A stretch of DNA of 64,000 bases from Acinetobacter brisouioides (GTDB lineage: Bacteria; Pseudomonadota; Gammaproteobacteria; Pseudomonadales; Moraxellaceae): positions 124,001-188,000 of the forward strand of contig NZ_SJNX01000002.1 of NCBI RefSeq assembly GCF_004331075.1, given 5' to 3'. A model generated the notes under the pieces. It was given only the letters and a program-made list of their open reading frames with translations, was not told the origin of the DNA and searched no databases. Made by a program: the position numbers and the translations under genes. Positions 39,471 through 49,000 of the stretch are shown here, piece by piece (the stretch's first letter is position 1; every line of letters starts with the position of its first letter).

Positions 39471-40007
39471 ATGTCACTTGCCCATGTTTTATTGACCAGT
39501 TTACTAGAAAAGCCCAGTACAGGTTTTGAATTGGCACGACGCTTTGATCGCTCCATGGGCTACTTTTGGAGTGCCACTCATCAACAGATTTATCGGGAAC
39601 TGGGACACATGCTCAGTAAAGGCTGGATTTCGACCTTAGATGAAGCACATTCTTCCCGAAAAAAGATTTATCAAGTTGAACAACTTGGGCGAATGGAACT
39701 GGCAGAATGGTTAAGCAAGCAAAGCCCACCTGCCCAGCTCCGTGAAGATTTGATGGTGCGTCTACGTGCAGAAGCGCAGCTTGGGGGTAATTTGGTATTA
39801 CCAGAATTGCAACGTCATTTACAGCTACATCAAGATACGTTGCAAACTTACCAAATGATTTATCAAAAAGATTTTGCAGATGAGCAGCCTTTACAACGTA
39901 CCCTATATATTCACAAAATGATTCTAGAATTGGGCATACAACTTGAGCTGGAATGGATTAAATGGTTACAACAACTTATTCCAGTCTTAGAAACATTACA
40001 AGATTAA
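39471..40007 (+). CDS. PadR family transcriptional regulator
   Basis: 178 residues. The N-terminal winged helix (LAHVLLTSLLEKPSTGFELARRFDRSMGYFWSATHQQIYRELGHMLSKGW) is typical PadR, followed by the wing and a C-terminal helical dimer domain (the PadR-like C-terminal family). PadR proteins are usually repressors that let go of DNA on binding a small phenolic or lipid-like molecule. It is divergent from fadH, so the ligand may be a fatty acid derivative; this is inference. It begins an operon with a hydrolase (8-base gap). Confidence 0.9.
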   Translation: MSLAHVLLTSLLEKPSTGFELARRFDRSMGYFWSATHQQIYRELGHMLSKGWISTLDEAHSSRKKIYQVEQLGRMELAEWLSKQSPPAQLREDLMVRLRAEAQLGGNLVLPELQRHLQLHQDTLQTYQMIYQKDFADEQPLQRTLYIHKMILELGIQLELEWIKWLQQLIPVLETLQD

Positions 40008-40015
40008 GGTGAACT

Positions 40016-40945
40016 ATGCCGTTTTATGTCATGCGCGACCAGCAAGCGTTGTTTGTACGCGAGTTTGGGCAAGGGCAACAACCCGTTTTAGTGCTTTCAG
40101 GTTTAGGCATGAAGAGCTGGCAATGGCTACCTTTTTTGTATCCGCAGCGTAAAAACTTTCGGTTTATTATTCCTGACTGGCGTGGCTTTGGGCATTCTCG
40201 GCACTGTGAAATCCCTCAAGGCCTAGATGCGATTTCCAGTCACTGGCAAGATTTAAGTGACTTGATCCAGCACAAGCGCCTTGAAAAATTTATCGTGATT
40301 GCGTATTCGATGGGAGCAACCACAGCCATGCACGGTATGGCATATGGTGGATTGCAACAACATATTCAAGCCTATTTACATATTGATCAAAGCCCTAAAA
40401 TTGCAGTCGATACCACATGGTCATACGGGCTATTTTCTGAGCAACAACAACAATTTAAACAACATTTACAACAATTATCGCAGTTACTGCAAACCTATCA
40501 GCCACATCGTTATATTCATGAACTGTCGAGCCATGAGCGCTTTCATCTGATTGATGTCTGGCATGAGTTACTGGAATTTCAGAACAGTAATGATCTGTTT
40601 CCCCTGCTTTTTAAAGCCGCCCAGCGTCATCATGTGTTGCAGCAAATTATTTTACCGATGCAACGCCTTGACTATTTGGCGTGGTATGCCAATACCTATT
40701 TGCAGCACGATCAGGACTATCGGCATGCTTTACAGCAACTGAGCTGCCCAAGTACATTTTTTATGGGGGTACAGTCAAAACTATACCCAATTGAGGGGCA
40801 GCGTCTGATTGCTGAAAACATGCAGCAAGCTCAATGCGTTGAATTTGCCAACTCTGGACATACCCCTCTGATTTCTGAACCCAAAAAATTTGTACAGGCA
40901 TTAGGGCAGTTTTTACAGCAACATCATTCATCTTCAGGAAAATAA
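40016..40945 (+). CDS. Alpha/beta hydrolase
   Basis: 309 residues. PDWRGFGHSR, the nucleophile Ser98 in AYSMGA, and a C-terminal histidine in NSGHTPLISEP mark a serine hydrolase of the esterase/lipase/haloperoxidase kind. The middle (about 130-240) is an unusual glutamine-rich, helical cap (FSEQQQQFKQHLQQLSQLLQTY). Its substrate is unknown; the operon with a PadR regulator beside fadH suggests a lipid-like acyl ester. The sirtuin gene starts 1 base after its stop. Confidence 0.8.
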   Translation: MPFYVMRDQQALFVREFGQGQQPVLVLSGLGMKSWQWLPFLYPQRKNFRFIIPDWRGFGHSRHCEIPQGLDAISSHWQDLSDLIQHKRLEKFIVIAYSMGATTAMHGMAYGGLQQHIQAYLHIDQSPKIAVDTTWSYGLFSEQQQQFKQHLQQLSQLLQTYQPHRYIHELSSHERFHLIDVWHELLEFQNSNDLFPLLFKAAQRHHVLQQIILPMQRLDYLAWYANTYLQHDQDYRHALQQLSCPSTFFMGVQSKLYPIEGQRLIAENMQQAQCVEFANSGHTPLISEPKKFVQALGQFLQQHHSSSGK

Positions 40946-40946
40946 C

Positions 40947-41663
40947 ATGCAAAAACTGGTGGTGTTTTCAGGCGCAGGCATGAGTGCCGAAAGTGGTATT
41001 CATACCTTTCGCGATCATAACGGTTTATGGGAAAACCATGCGATTGAAGATGTTGCCACACCTGAAGCATGGGCACGACAGCCAGAACTGGTACAGCGCT
41101 TTTATAATGAACGGCGCAAACAAATTTTGGCGGCACAGCCTAACCTCGCGCATCAACTGATTGCACGCCTGCAAGACTATTTTGATGTGACCGTGATTAC
41201 TCAAAATATTGATGATTTGCATGAACGAGCAGGCAACCTCAAGGTGACGCATTTACATGGCAATATTCGGTTTGCCAAAAGCTCTGCACCCAATCACGCT
41301 GCATATCCTGAAAAATATTATCCAATAGAAGGCTGGGAACTTTGCCTAGACCGAGATTTTGCAGAGGATGGTTCACTACTGCGTCCGCATGTGGTGTGGT
41401 TTGGTGAAGCTGTGCCTGAGTATACCGTTGCCCAGCAAATTGTGAGGCAAGCCGATATTTTTATTGTGATTGGTTCAACTTTAGTAGTTTACCCTGTGGC
41501 AGGTCTGGTTCATGAAATTCCAAAACATTGTCAGGCATTTTATATTGACCCTAAAGCCAATCATAATGCTGTTCCAGCACAATATACTTTACTCAATAGC
41601 ACCGCGACTCAAGGCATGATGCAATTATTTACGCAGCTGATTGCTTCTTCATCAGATATTTAA
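40947..41663 (+). CDS. Sir2-family NAD-dependent protein deacylase, class III-like, without zinc cysteines
   Basis: 238 residues. NAD-binding GAGMSAESGIHTFRD (9-23), TQNIDDLHERAG, catalytic His104 (THLHGN), and the acyl-lysine motif Tyr53 and Arg56 (YNERR) of class III sirtuins such as SIRT5 and CobB, which favour succinyl or malonyl groups. The zinc ribbon cysteine pairs between His104 and about residue 150 are absent; only Cys133 lies there. I would name it a CobB-like deacylase with an altered small domain. It is co-transcribed with the hydrolase. Confidence 0.82.
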   Translation: MQKLVVFSGAGMSAESGIHTFRDHNGLWENHAIEDVATPEAWARQPELVQRFYNERRKQILAAQPNLAHQLIARLQDYFDVTVITQNIDDLHERAGNLKVTHLHGNIRFAKSSAPNHAAYPEKYYPIEGWELCLDRDFAEDGSLLRPHVVWFGEAVPEYTVAQQIVRQADIFIVIGSTLVVYPVAGLVHEIPKHCQAFYIDPKANHNAVPAQYTLLNSTATQGMMQLFTQLIASSSDI

Positions 41664-41835
41664 GTGATTTAACAGCCCTACGATCATAAAATTGCTGCGC
41701 ACGAATACAGCGTTCAATACAGTACAACTTGCGAAATAGTCAAAATGGAAATAAAAACGACCTCTCTGCCCTAATCATATTCAGTCACAAAACAACATTC
41801 ATGGCAGTACTGGGATCACTCCTAAGCATCCTAAA

Positions 41836-41861
41836 TAGAAAAAGCCATCCGAAGATGGCTC
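41836..41861 (-). terminator. Terminator downstream of aspA
   Basis: Stem AGCCATC / GATGGCT with loop CGAA; on the minus strand a T-run follows. Confidence 0.7.
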
Positions 41862-41879
41862 ACATTTTTTCAATTCAAT

Positions 41880-43325
41880 TTAACTGACTTGTATAAACTC
41901 TTCATCGGGTACAACCACAATTTCCGAGACTAAGTTTTCAAACTTAAAGATTTCATCTAACTGTTCTTGAGTCAATAAGCCACGTTCAAGCACCACTTCG
42001 GGAATCGTCTTGTTTTCAGCAATGCATTGTTTGCCAATTTCATCGCACAAACTATGCCCCAAAATCGGATCAAGCAAGGTCACAATTCCGACGCTACGCA
42101 TGACCGAATCACGACAAATTTGTTCATTGGCTCGAATACCCTGAATACATTTTTCATCCAGTGTGCGTACTGCTTGGGTTAACAGTGAAATTGATTCCTG
42201 AATAGAATAGGCAATCACAGGTTCCATAGCATTGAGCTGTAACTGCCCTGCTTCTGCGGCAAAGGTAATGGTTAAATCATTCCCAATCACTTTAAAAGCA
42301 ATCTGATTGACTACCTCAGGAATTACGGGGTTAATTTTGGCAGGCATAATCGATGAGCCCGCCTGCATCTCTGGAAGCTGAATTTCAGCAAAGCCAGCGC
42401 GTGGCCCAGAACTCAGTAACCGCAGGTCATTACAAATTTTGCTGAGCTTAACCGCCAAGCGTTTCAGTGTGCTCGACAACAAAATAAAGACACCACAATC
42501 ACTGGTCGCCTCGACATAATCCTCACTGGTTTTGACGCTTAGACCTGTAACCTGTTGCAAATATCGAGTAACCCGTTTGGCATGCCCCGATGCGGTATTA
42601 ATCCCTGTACCAATCGCAGTTGCGCCCAAATTAATTTCCAGCAACAATTCACGCGTGGTCTTAATCAGTCGTACATCTTCTTTTAATAACGTCGCAAATG
42701 CATGAAACTCTTGCCCCAAAGTCATCGGCACTGCGTCTTGCAATTGGGTACGCCCCATTTTCAAGACCGTTTTAAACTCGAGTGCTTTATTTTCCAAAGA
42801 AGCGATCAAGTGCTGCATCTGCTCAAAAAGCGGATCGAGCATACTATAAGTTGCCAAGCGTAGTGCGGTCGGATAAACGTCATTGGTCGACTGCGATTTA
42901 TTGACATGATCATTGGGATTCAAAATATCGTATTGACCTTTACGATACCCCAGCATTTCCAGTGCAATATTGGCAATCACTTCATTCATGTTCATATTGA
43001 TTGAAGTGCCAGCCCCACCCTGATACACATCCAACGGAAACTCTTTATGCCAGTGTTCTGGGTTTTGAATGATCAGGTCACATGCACCTTGTATCGCATG
43101 ACTGATTTGCTCGCTGATTTTTCCCACTTCTAAATTGGCTTGAGCCGAGGCTTTTTTCACCTGTGCCAACGCACATAAAAAATAAGGCTGCTGCCCGATA
43201 TTCAATGATGAAATCTTGAAATTTTCCAGTGCGCGCATGGTATGAATACCATAGTAACAATGAGTAGGTACTTCTTTGATTCCTAATAAATCTTTTTCTA
43301 ATCGATTGGCTTGAACGCGATCCAT
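41880..43325 (-). CDS. aspA: Aspartate ammonia-lyase
   Basis: 481 residues of the fumarase/aspartase superfamily, with the SS-loop GSSIMPAKINPV, GTGINTASG, and the start EKDLLGIKEVPTHCYYGIHTMRALENF. It deaminates aspartate to fumarate reversibly. The KINP signature and length favour aspartase over fumarase C. It is oriented away from putP across about 580 bases, so it links aspartate and proline use only by position. Confidence 0.94.
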   Translation of the reverse strand: MDRVQANRLEKDLLGIKEVPTHCYYGIHTMRALENFKISSLNIGQQPYFLCALAQVKKASAQANLEVGKISEQISHAIQGACDLIIQNPEHWHKEFPLDVYQGGAGTSINMNMNEVIANIALEMLGYRKGQYDILNPNDHVNKSQSTNDVYPTALRLATYSMLDPLFEQMQHLIASLENKALEFKTVLKMGRTQLQDAVPMTLGQEFHAFATLLKEDVRLIKTTRELLLEINLGATAIGTGINTASGHAKRVTRYLQQVTGLSVKTSEDYVEATSDCGVFILLSSTLKRLAVKLSKICNDLRLLSSGPRAGFAEIQLPEMQAGSSIMPAKINPVIPEVVNQIAFKVIGNDLTITFAAEAGQLQLNAMEPVIAYSIQESISLLTQAVRTLDEKCIQGIRANEQICRDSVMRSVGIVTLLDPILGHSLCDEIGKQCIAENKTIPEVVLERGLLTQEQLDEIFKFENLVSEIVVVPDEEFIQVS

Positions 43326-43906
43326 GTTAAACCCTTAAACAAAATAATGCACTTCAACTGTGCAAAATCCAGCTTAATCAAAATTGTTAAATATCGCGTT
43401 AGCCAAACTGCTATTTCTTGGTATTTTTTATCTCAGGAATGTCACTTTTAGCCAATGAATCACAATACAATCTTATTTTCTAATCAGATAAGTCATCAGG
43501 CAAGATCATGGAAAAACCTGATAATTATCAAAATTTAATCAATTTATATTCAATTAGTCATAAAATATTTGGGCTTTATGCTTTTCACTTTGTACCAATA
43601 AGTCAAATTCATCTAAACTACGGCATCTTGCTTTGAACTCGATTACACCGTAATCCGAAGAGTTGATGTTTATGACTGTACACTTGCATCATAGAACACT
43701 CCCCAACTCGCGATATCAATAGCAAATGTAACCGCTTTTTATTCATTTTGATGAATCTTTAGTCTCTACTGTTTCATCATTATTTTTAAATTTCCCTCTA
43801 AAAAGCCTCCGATTACAGTGAATTATTCGGTAATTATTTTGTCATTACAGAATTCATTCACATGTTGGTTCACAACACTAGAACCGTTTTTTAGACAGGA
43901 TGATCT
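43326..43906. other. Divergent region aspA / putP
   Basis: About 580 bases without a clear gene. The last part has the put repeat element (43811-43851). A 42-codon plus-strand frame (43508-43636) preceded by a poor ribosome site has no recognisable similarity and is left out. Both promoters lie here. Confidence 0.6.
43811..43851 (+). promoter_or_regulatory. put repeat element, copy upstream of putP
   Basis: 41 bases of which 36 match the element at 45960-46000; the central 20 (TTATTCGGTAATTATTTTGT at 43823-43842) are identical. It contains ATTAC-N13-GTAAT and GTAAT-N9-ATTAC spaced half-sites. It ends about 55 bases before putP. A binding site for the Lrp-type regulator is the natural guess. 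Confidence 0.65.
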
Positions 43907-45400
43907 ATGAACTACACGAATCCGACCGTTATTACTTTTGTTTTATATATTGTCGCTATGGTTTGTATTGGCTTGTATGCTTACCGTGCGACACGCGACT
44001 TTTCTGACTATATTCTTGGAGGTCGTAGTTTAGGCAGTTTTGTGACTGCCTTATCTGCAGGTGCATCCGATATGAGTGGCTGGCTACTCATGGGATTGCC
44101 TGGCGCAATTTATGCAACAGGTCTATCTGAAGCATGGATTGCCATTGGTTTAACCCTTGGCGCTTGGCTCAACTGGCAGTTTGTCGCAGGCCGCTTACGG
44201 GTACATACTGAAATCCAAAATAATGCATTGACATTACCTGATTATTTCACCAACCGCTTCAATGATACAAAACGTGTACTGCGTATTGTCTCTGCGCTCA
44301 CCATTTTGATCTTTTTCTCTATTTACTGTGCTTCAGGCATGGTGGCTGGTGCGCGTTTATTTGAAACGATTTTTCATATGGACTACAGCACTGCGCTTTG
44401 GGTGAGTGCGCTTGCAACGATTAGCTACGTATGTATTGGTGGTTTCTTGGCGATTAGCTGGACGGACACATTCCAAGCAACGATGATGCTATTTGCATTA
44501 TTTTTGACGCCTGTATTTACCTATCTGGCGATTGGTGATGGTCAAGTACAATTCTCCCATCTCATTGAAACTGCTCGTCCACATGCTTACGACATGTTTT
44601 CCAATTTGTCTAAAATTGCCATTATTTCATCAATGGCATGGGGCTTAGGCTATTTTGGACAACCTCATATTTTAGTCCGCTTCATGGCTGCGGACTCAGT
44701 GAAATCAATCCCTGCTGCGCGCCGTATTGGCATGTCATGGATGATTTTATGCCTTTCTGGGGCAGTCGGTGCTGGCTTCTTTGGAATTGCATTTTTCCAA
44801 GCCCATCCTGATTTGTCAGGCAAAGTGAGTAGCAACTCTGAACTGGTATTTATGCAATTGACCCAAATTCTGTTTAACCCTTGGGTTGCTGGGATTGTCA
44901 TGGCGGGGATTTTATCTGCGGTCATGAGTACGTTGAGTTGTCAGCTTTTGGTCTGTTCAACCACACTCACCGAAGACTTTTATAAAGCATTTATTCGTAA
45001 AAATGCTTCACAAAAAGAACTGGTTTGGGTTGGTCGTTTAATGGTACTTGCCATCGCCGTCTTTGCGATTGTGTTAGCAAGCAACCCTGACAGTAAAGTT
45101 TTAGGCTTAGTTGCTTACGCTTGGGCTGGTTTCGGAGCTGCATTCGGCCCATTAATTATTTTGTCGTTGCTGTGGAAACGCATGACTTTAAGTGGTGCTG
45201 TTGCAGGGATGGTGGTCGGCGCTGTGACTGTAATTCTCTGGAAAAACGTATTTGCCTCAACAGGCTTGTATGAAATTGTTCCAGGCTTTATTTTAGCAAT
45301 GCTCACCATTATTGTGGTCAGTTTAATCAGTAAACCACCGACACGCGACATGCTTGAACGCTTTGAACAAGCTGACGAGATTTATCATCGCGAACATTAA
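43907..45400 (+). CDS. putP: Sodium/proline symporter
   Basis: 497 residues, about 13 membrane helices, SSS family: FSDYILGGRSLGSFVTALSAGASDMSGWLLMGLPGAIYATG is a strong PutP start, and GYFGQPHILVRFMAADS, IVMAGILSAVMSTLSCQLLV follow. It imports proline with sodium across the inner membrane. It has the put repeat upstream and a terminator downstream. Regulator and catabolic gene putA are next. Confidence 0.95.
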   Translation: MNYTNPTVITFVLYIVAMVCIGLYAYRATRDFSDYILGGRSLGSFVTALSAGASDMSGWLLMGLPGAIYATGLSEAWIAIGLTLGAWLNWQFVAGRLRVHTEIQNNALTLPDYFTNRFNDTKRVLRIVSALTILIFFSIYCASGMVAGARLFETIFHMDYSTALWVSALATISYVCIGGFLAISWTDTFQATMMLFALFLTPVFTYLAIGDGQVQFSHLIETARPHAYDMFSNLSKIAIISSMAWGLGYFGQPHILVRFMAADSVKSIPAARRIGMSWMILCLSGAVGAGFFGIAFFQAHPDLSGKVSSNSELVFMQLTQILFNPWVAGIVMAGILSAVMSTLSCQLLVCSTTLTEDFYKAFIRKNASQKELVWVGRLMVLAIAVFAIVLASNPDSKVLGLVAYAWAGFGAAFGPLIILSLLWKRMTLSGAVAGMVVGAVTVILWKNVFASTGLYEIVPGFILAMLTIIVVSLISKPPTRDMLERFEQADEIYHREH

Positions 45401-45420
45401 TTGATTTGTTTCAGTCCATC

Positions 45421-45449
45421 AAAAAGGCATGCTCAATCATGCCTTTTTT
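45421..45449. terminator. Bidirectional terminator, putP / Lrp-type regulator
   Basis: Stem AAAAAGGCATG / CATGCCTTTTT with loop CTCAAT, between convergent genes. Confidence 0.85.
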
Positions 45450-45933
45450 ATTTCTTGCTTTGTAATTTAATTTGTGTGGTTTCCTTCACCACCTGCATGA
45501 CAGGATAACTACGGGTTTCCTTCACACCTGGCAAATGCCAAAGTACCTGCCCCGCTATACGGCGAAATTCGTCCATGTTTTGACTGCGGATTTTCACGAC
45601 AAAATCAAAGCCGCCACTGGTCATGTGACATTCTAGAATTTCAGGATACTGCTGCACCGCATCAATAAAATCTTCCAGCACATGCGGGGTAGTTTTATCC
45701 AATAAAATTTCAACAAACACCAAAAAGCCTGCATGTAATTTCTCAGGGTTGAGATGCGCGTAATAACCCGAAATAAAATTTTCTTTATTGAGTTTCTGTA
45801 CGCGTGCCATCACTGCAGTTGGCGACAGGTTGACGGCTTCTGCCAATTTAATATTGGAAATTCGCCCATCTTTTTGCAACAAATCCAGAATTTTGAGGTC
45901 TGTACGGTCAAGGCTAAAAAAAGCATCAGACAT
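45448..45933 (-). CDS. Lrp/AsnC family regulator, probable PutR
   Basis: 161 residues: an N-terminal helix-turn-helix (LDRTDLKILDLLQKDGRISNIKLAEAVNLSPTAVMARVQKL) and a C-terminal RAM ligand domain (about 65-150). In groups where PutA lacks a DNA-binding domain, an Lrp-type PutR next to putA senses proline and activates the put genes. It is divergent from putA; the shared region carries the put repeat. Confidence 0.88.
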   Translation of the reverse strand: MSDAFFSLDRTDLKILDLLQKDGRISNIKLAEAVNLSPTAVMARVQKLNKENFISGYYAHLNPEKLHAGFLVFVEILLDKTTPHVLEDFIDAVQQYPEILECHMTSGGFDFVVKIRSQNMDEFRRIAGQVLWHLPGVKETRSYPVMQVVKETTQIKLQSKK

Positions 45934-45959
45934 ATGAATTTTTCTCTAAAAATAACCAA

Positions 45960-46000
45960 AATTATAGTGAGTTATTCGGTAATTATTTTGTAATTATAGA
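45960..46000. promoter_or_regulatory. put repeat element, copy between the Lrp-type regulator and putA
   Basis: Second copy of the 41-base element, sharing 36 bases with the putP copy, in the same orientation relative to putA as to putP. It lies 46 bases before putA and 26 bases before the regulator start, so it could serve activation of putA and autoregulation. Confidence 0.65.
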
Positions 46001-46046
46001 TTTAATCCACCCCTAGTTCAATTTTTTTAGCAACAGGACATGCGCC

Positions 46047-49000
46047 ATGATGGAAACTGAAAAGGTCTCTGCAACTCAATCGACCACTGTTACCGATATT
46101 ACTGTTTTCGATGAAAAAAATAATTTCGAAGACAAAATCAATCAAGCATGGCGCCGCCCTGAGCCTGAAGCGGTTCAACAACTTTTACAATTCGCCAAAC
46201 TCCCAAGCGAACTAGACAAGAAAATTTATGAACTAGCATTTCGTTTGTCGAGTGGGTTACGTGAGCGCAAAGCTTCTGCGGGTAAGGCAGGCATTGTGCA
46301 GGGTTTATTGCAAGAGTTTTCATTGTCTTCTCACGAAGGCGTGGCATTGATGTGTCTGGCAGAAGCACTGCTTCGTATTCCAGATACAGCAACCCGTGAT
46401 TTGCTGATTCGTGACAAGATTAATCAGGGCAACTGGAAAGAACATGTGGGGCAAAGCAGCCTGATGTTTGTCAATGCTGCGGCATGGGGTCTGATGTTGA
46501 CTGGCAAAATCATGCAGCCACAAAGTGGAATGAGTTTATCTGGTGTTTTAACAGGTATTTTGGCACGCAGTGGTCGCGGCATTATTCGTAAAGCAGTTGA
46601 TGTGGCGATGCGGATGATGGGCGAACAGTTTGTGACAGGTGAAACCATTGAAGCGGCGCTGAATCATGCCAAAACTTTAGAAGCTAAAGGCTTCCGCTAT
46701 TCATACGACATGCTCGGTGAAGCAGCATTTACTGAGCGTGATGCTGACCGTTACATGCAGGATTATGTCTCTGCAATTCATGCCATTGGTAAAGCAACCG
46801 CAGATAAAGACGTGTACACAGGCGCAGGGATTTCCATCAAACTGTCTGCCATTCACCCACGCTACCAACGTGCGCAACATGATCGCGTTCATACAGAATT
46901 GTATAGCCGCGTTTTAGAATTGGCTCGCTTAGCCAAACAATACAATATCGGCTTAAATATTGATGCTGAAGAAACTGACCGCCTTGAACTGTCTTTAGAA
47001 TTGCTTGAGCGTTTATGCTTTGAACCCGATTTGGCAGATTGGAAAGGTATTGGCTTTGTGATTCAGGCCTACCAGAAACGCTGCTTCTTCGTAGTGGACT
47101 ACATTATTGATTTGGCAAAACGCAGCAAAAAACGCCTGATGATTCGTCTGGTAAAAGGTGCGTATTGGGACAGTGAAATCAAAAAAGCCCAAATTGATGG
47201 TATGAGCGACTACCCTGTCTACACCCGTAAAGTACATACCGATTTGTCTTATATTGCCTGTGCGAAAAAATTACTGGCTGAGCCTGATTTTATTTATCCG
47301 CAATTTGCCAGCCACAACGCGCAAACACTCGCAACCATTTACAACCTTGCCGATCTTGAAAAATATTATGCAGGTCAGTACGAATTCCAATGTCTGCACG
47401 GCATGGGCGAACCACTATATGAAAATGTTGTCGGTTCTAAAGCGGAAGGAAAACTGGGTGTGCCATGTCGTATTTATGCGCCTGTGGGTACGCATGAAAC
47501 CCTGCTCGCATATTTGGTGCGTCGCTTACTGGAAAATGGTGCGAATACCTCATTCGTCAACCGTATTGCGGATCAAAATCTAAAAATTGATGACCTGATT
47601 CAATCTCCAATTGAAGAAATCGAACAAGATGCCAAACAGGATAAAATCGTTGGCTTAAAACACCCGTCTATTCCATTTCCAAAGAATTTGTATAGTTTAG
47701 ACCGCGTCAATTCGAAAGGTTTTGACCTTGCCAATGACAGTTGTCTAGAAGAATTAAATGCAGTTGCCAAACAATTCGCTCAGCATCAATGGCGCAGTCA
47801 AGCACTGGTTGCAGGGCAACTGCTTGAAACTCAGGGCAACAATCAAGCCGTGATTAACCCTGCTAATCACCGAGATGTGGTCGGTCATGTCAATGAAGCA
47901 ACCGTTGCACAAGTTGAACAGGCGTTACAACAAGCTCAAGCACAACATAGTACATGGCAAAACACACCTGTGGTCTTACGCGCGCAAGCGTTAGAACGCG
48001 CTGCCGACCTGATGGAAGAACGCCTGCTTGAACTGTTGGTCTTACTGTGCCGTGAAAGTGGTAAAACCTATGCCAACGCAATTGCAGAGGTGCGTGAAGC
48101 AGTTGATTTCTTGCGCTATTACGCTAAACAAGCACAGCATTTTCCAAATCAAAAAGCCTTGCAAAGTTTGGGAACCATCTTGTGTATTAGCCCATGGAAC
48201 TTCCCATTGGCGATTTTCACAGGTCAAATTGCCGCAGCGTTAGTCACAGGCAACTGCGTGATTGCCAAACCTGCTGAACAAACCCCGTTGGTTGCCTTTC
48301 AAGCGGTGAAAATGTTGCATGAAGCTGGCATTCCTCAAGCGGTTTTACAGTTCATGCCAGGTCAAGGTGAAACCATCGGCGCGAAACTCAGCCAAGATGC
48401 GCGTATCAACGGCATTATGTTCACAGGTTCGACTGAAGTTGCGAAAATCCTGCAAAAAACTGTGGCTCAGCGTTTGACTCAATATGGTCAACCTGTAACT
48501 TTGATTGCTGAAACTGGCGGTCAAAATGCCATGATTGTGGACTCATCGGCATTGACTGAACAGGTGGTGTTCGATGCCGTCAGTTCGGCATTTGATAGCG
48601 CAGGTCAACGTTGTTCAGCACTGCGTATTTTGTGTGTGCAAGAAGACAACGCAAAAACCGTGTTGACCATGCTTAAAGGTGCGATGCAGCAACTTCGCGT
48701 AGGCAATCCATATCTGCTCAAAACCGATATTGGTCCAGTGATTGACAGCGAAGCTCAGCAAAATATTCAGCGTCATATCAGCAAAATGCAAGGCAAAGGC
48801 TACCCTGTGCATCAATTGATGTTTGACCAAACAGCGACTCAAGCCCAACTTAGACAAGGCACATTTGTACCACCAACCCTGATTGAGTTACCGAACCTGA
48901 ATGATTTGGAACGCGAAGTTTTTGGTCCTGTTCTACACGTGGTGACTTATAAATACGGCGAACTCGATGCCTTGATACAGCACATCAATGCCAAAGGATA

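Noticed and set aside
43508-43636. A 42-codon plus-strand frame between aspA and putP.
   Set aside because: Poor ribosome site, no motif and no similarity that I recognise; it lies in an AT-rich region where such frames are expected by chance.
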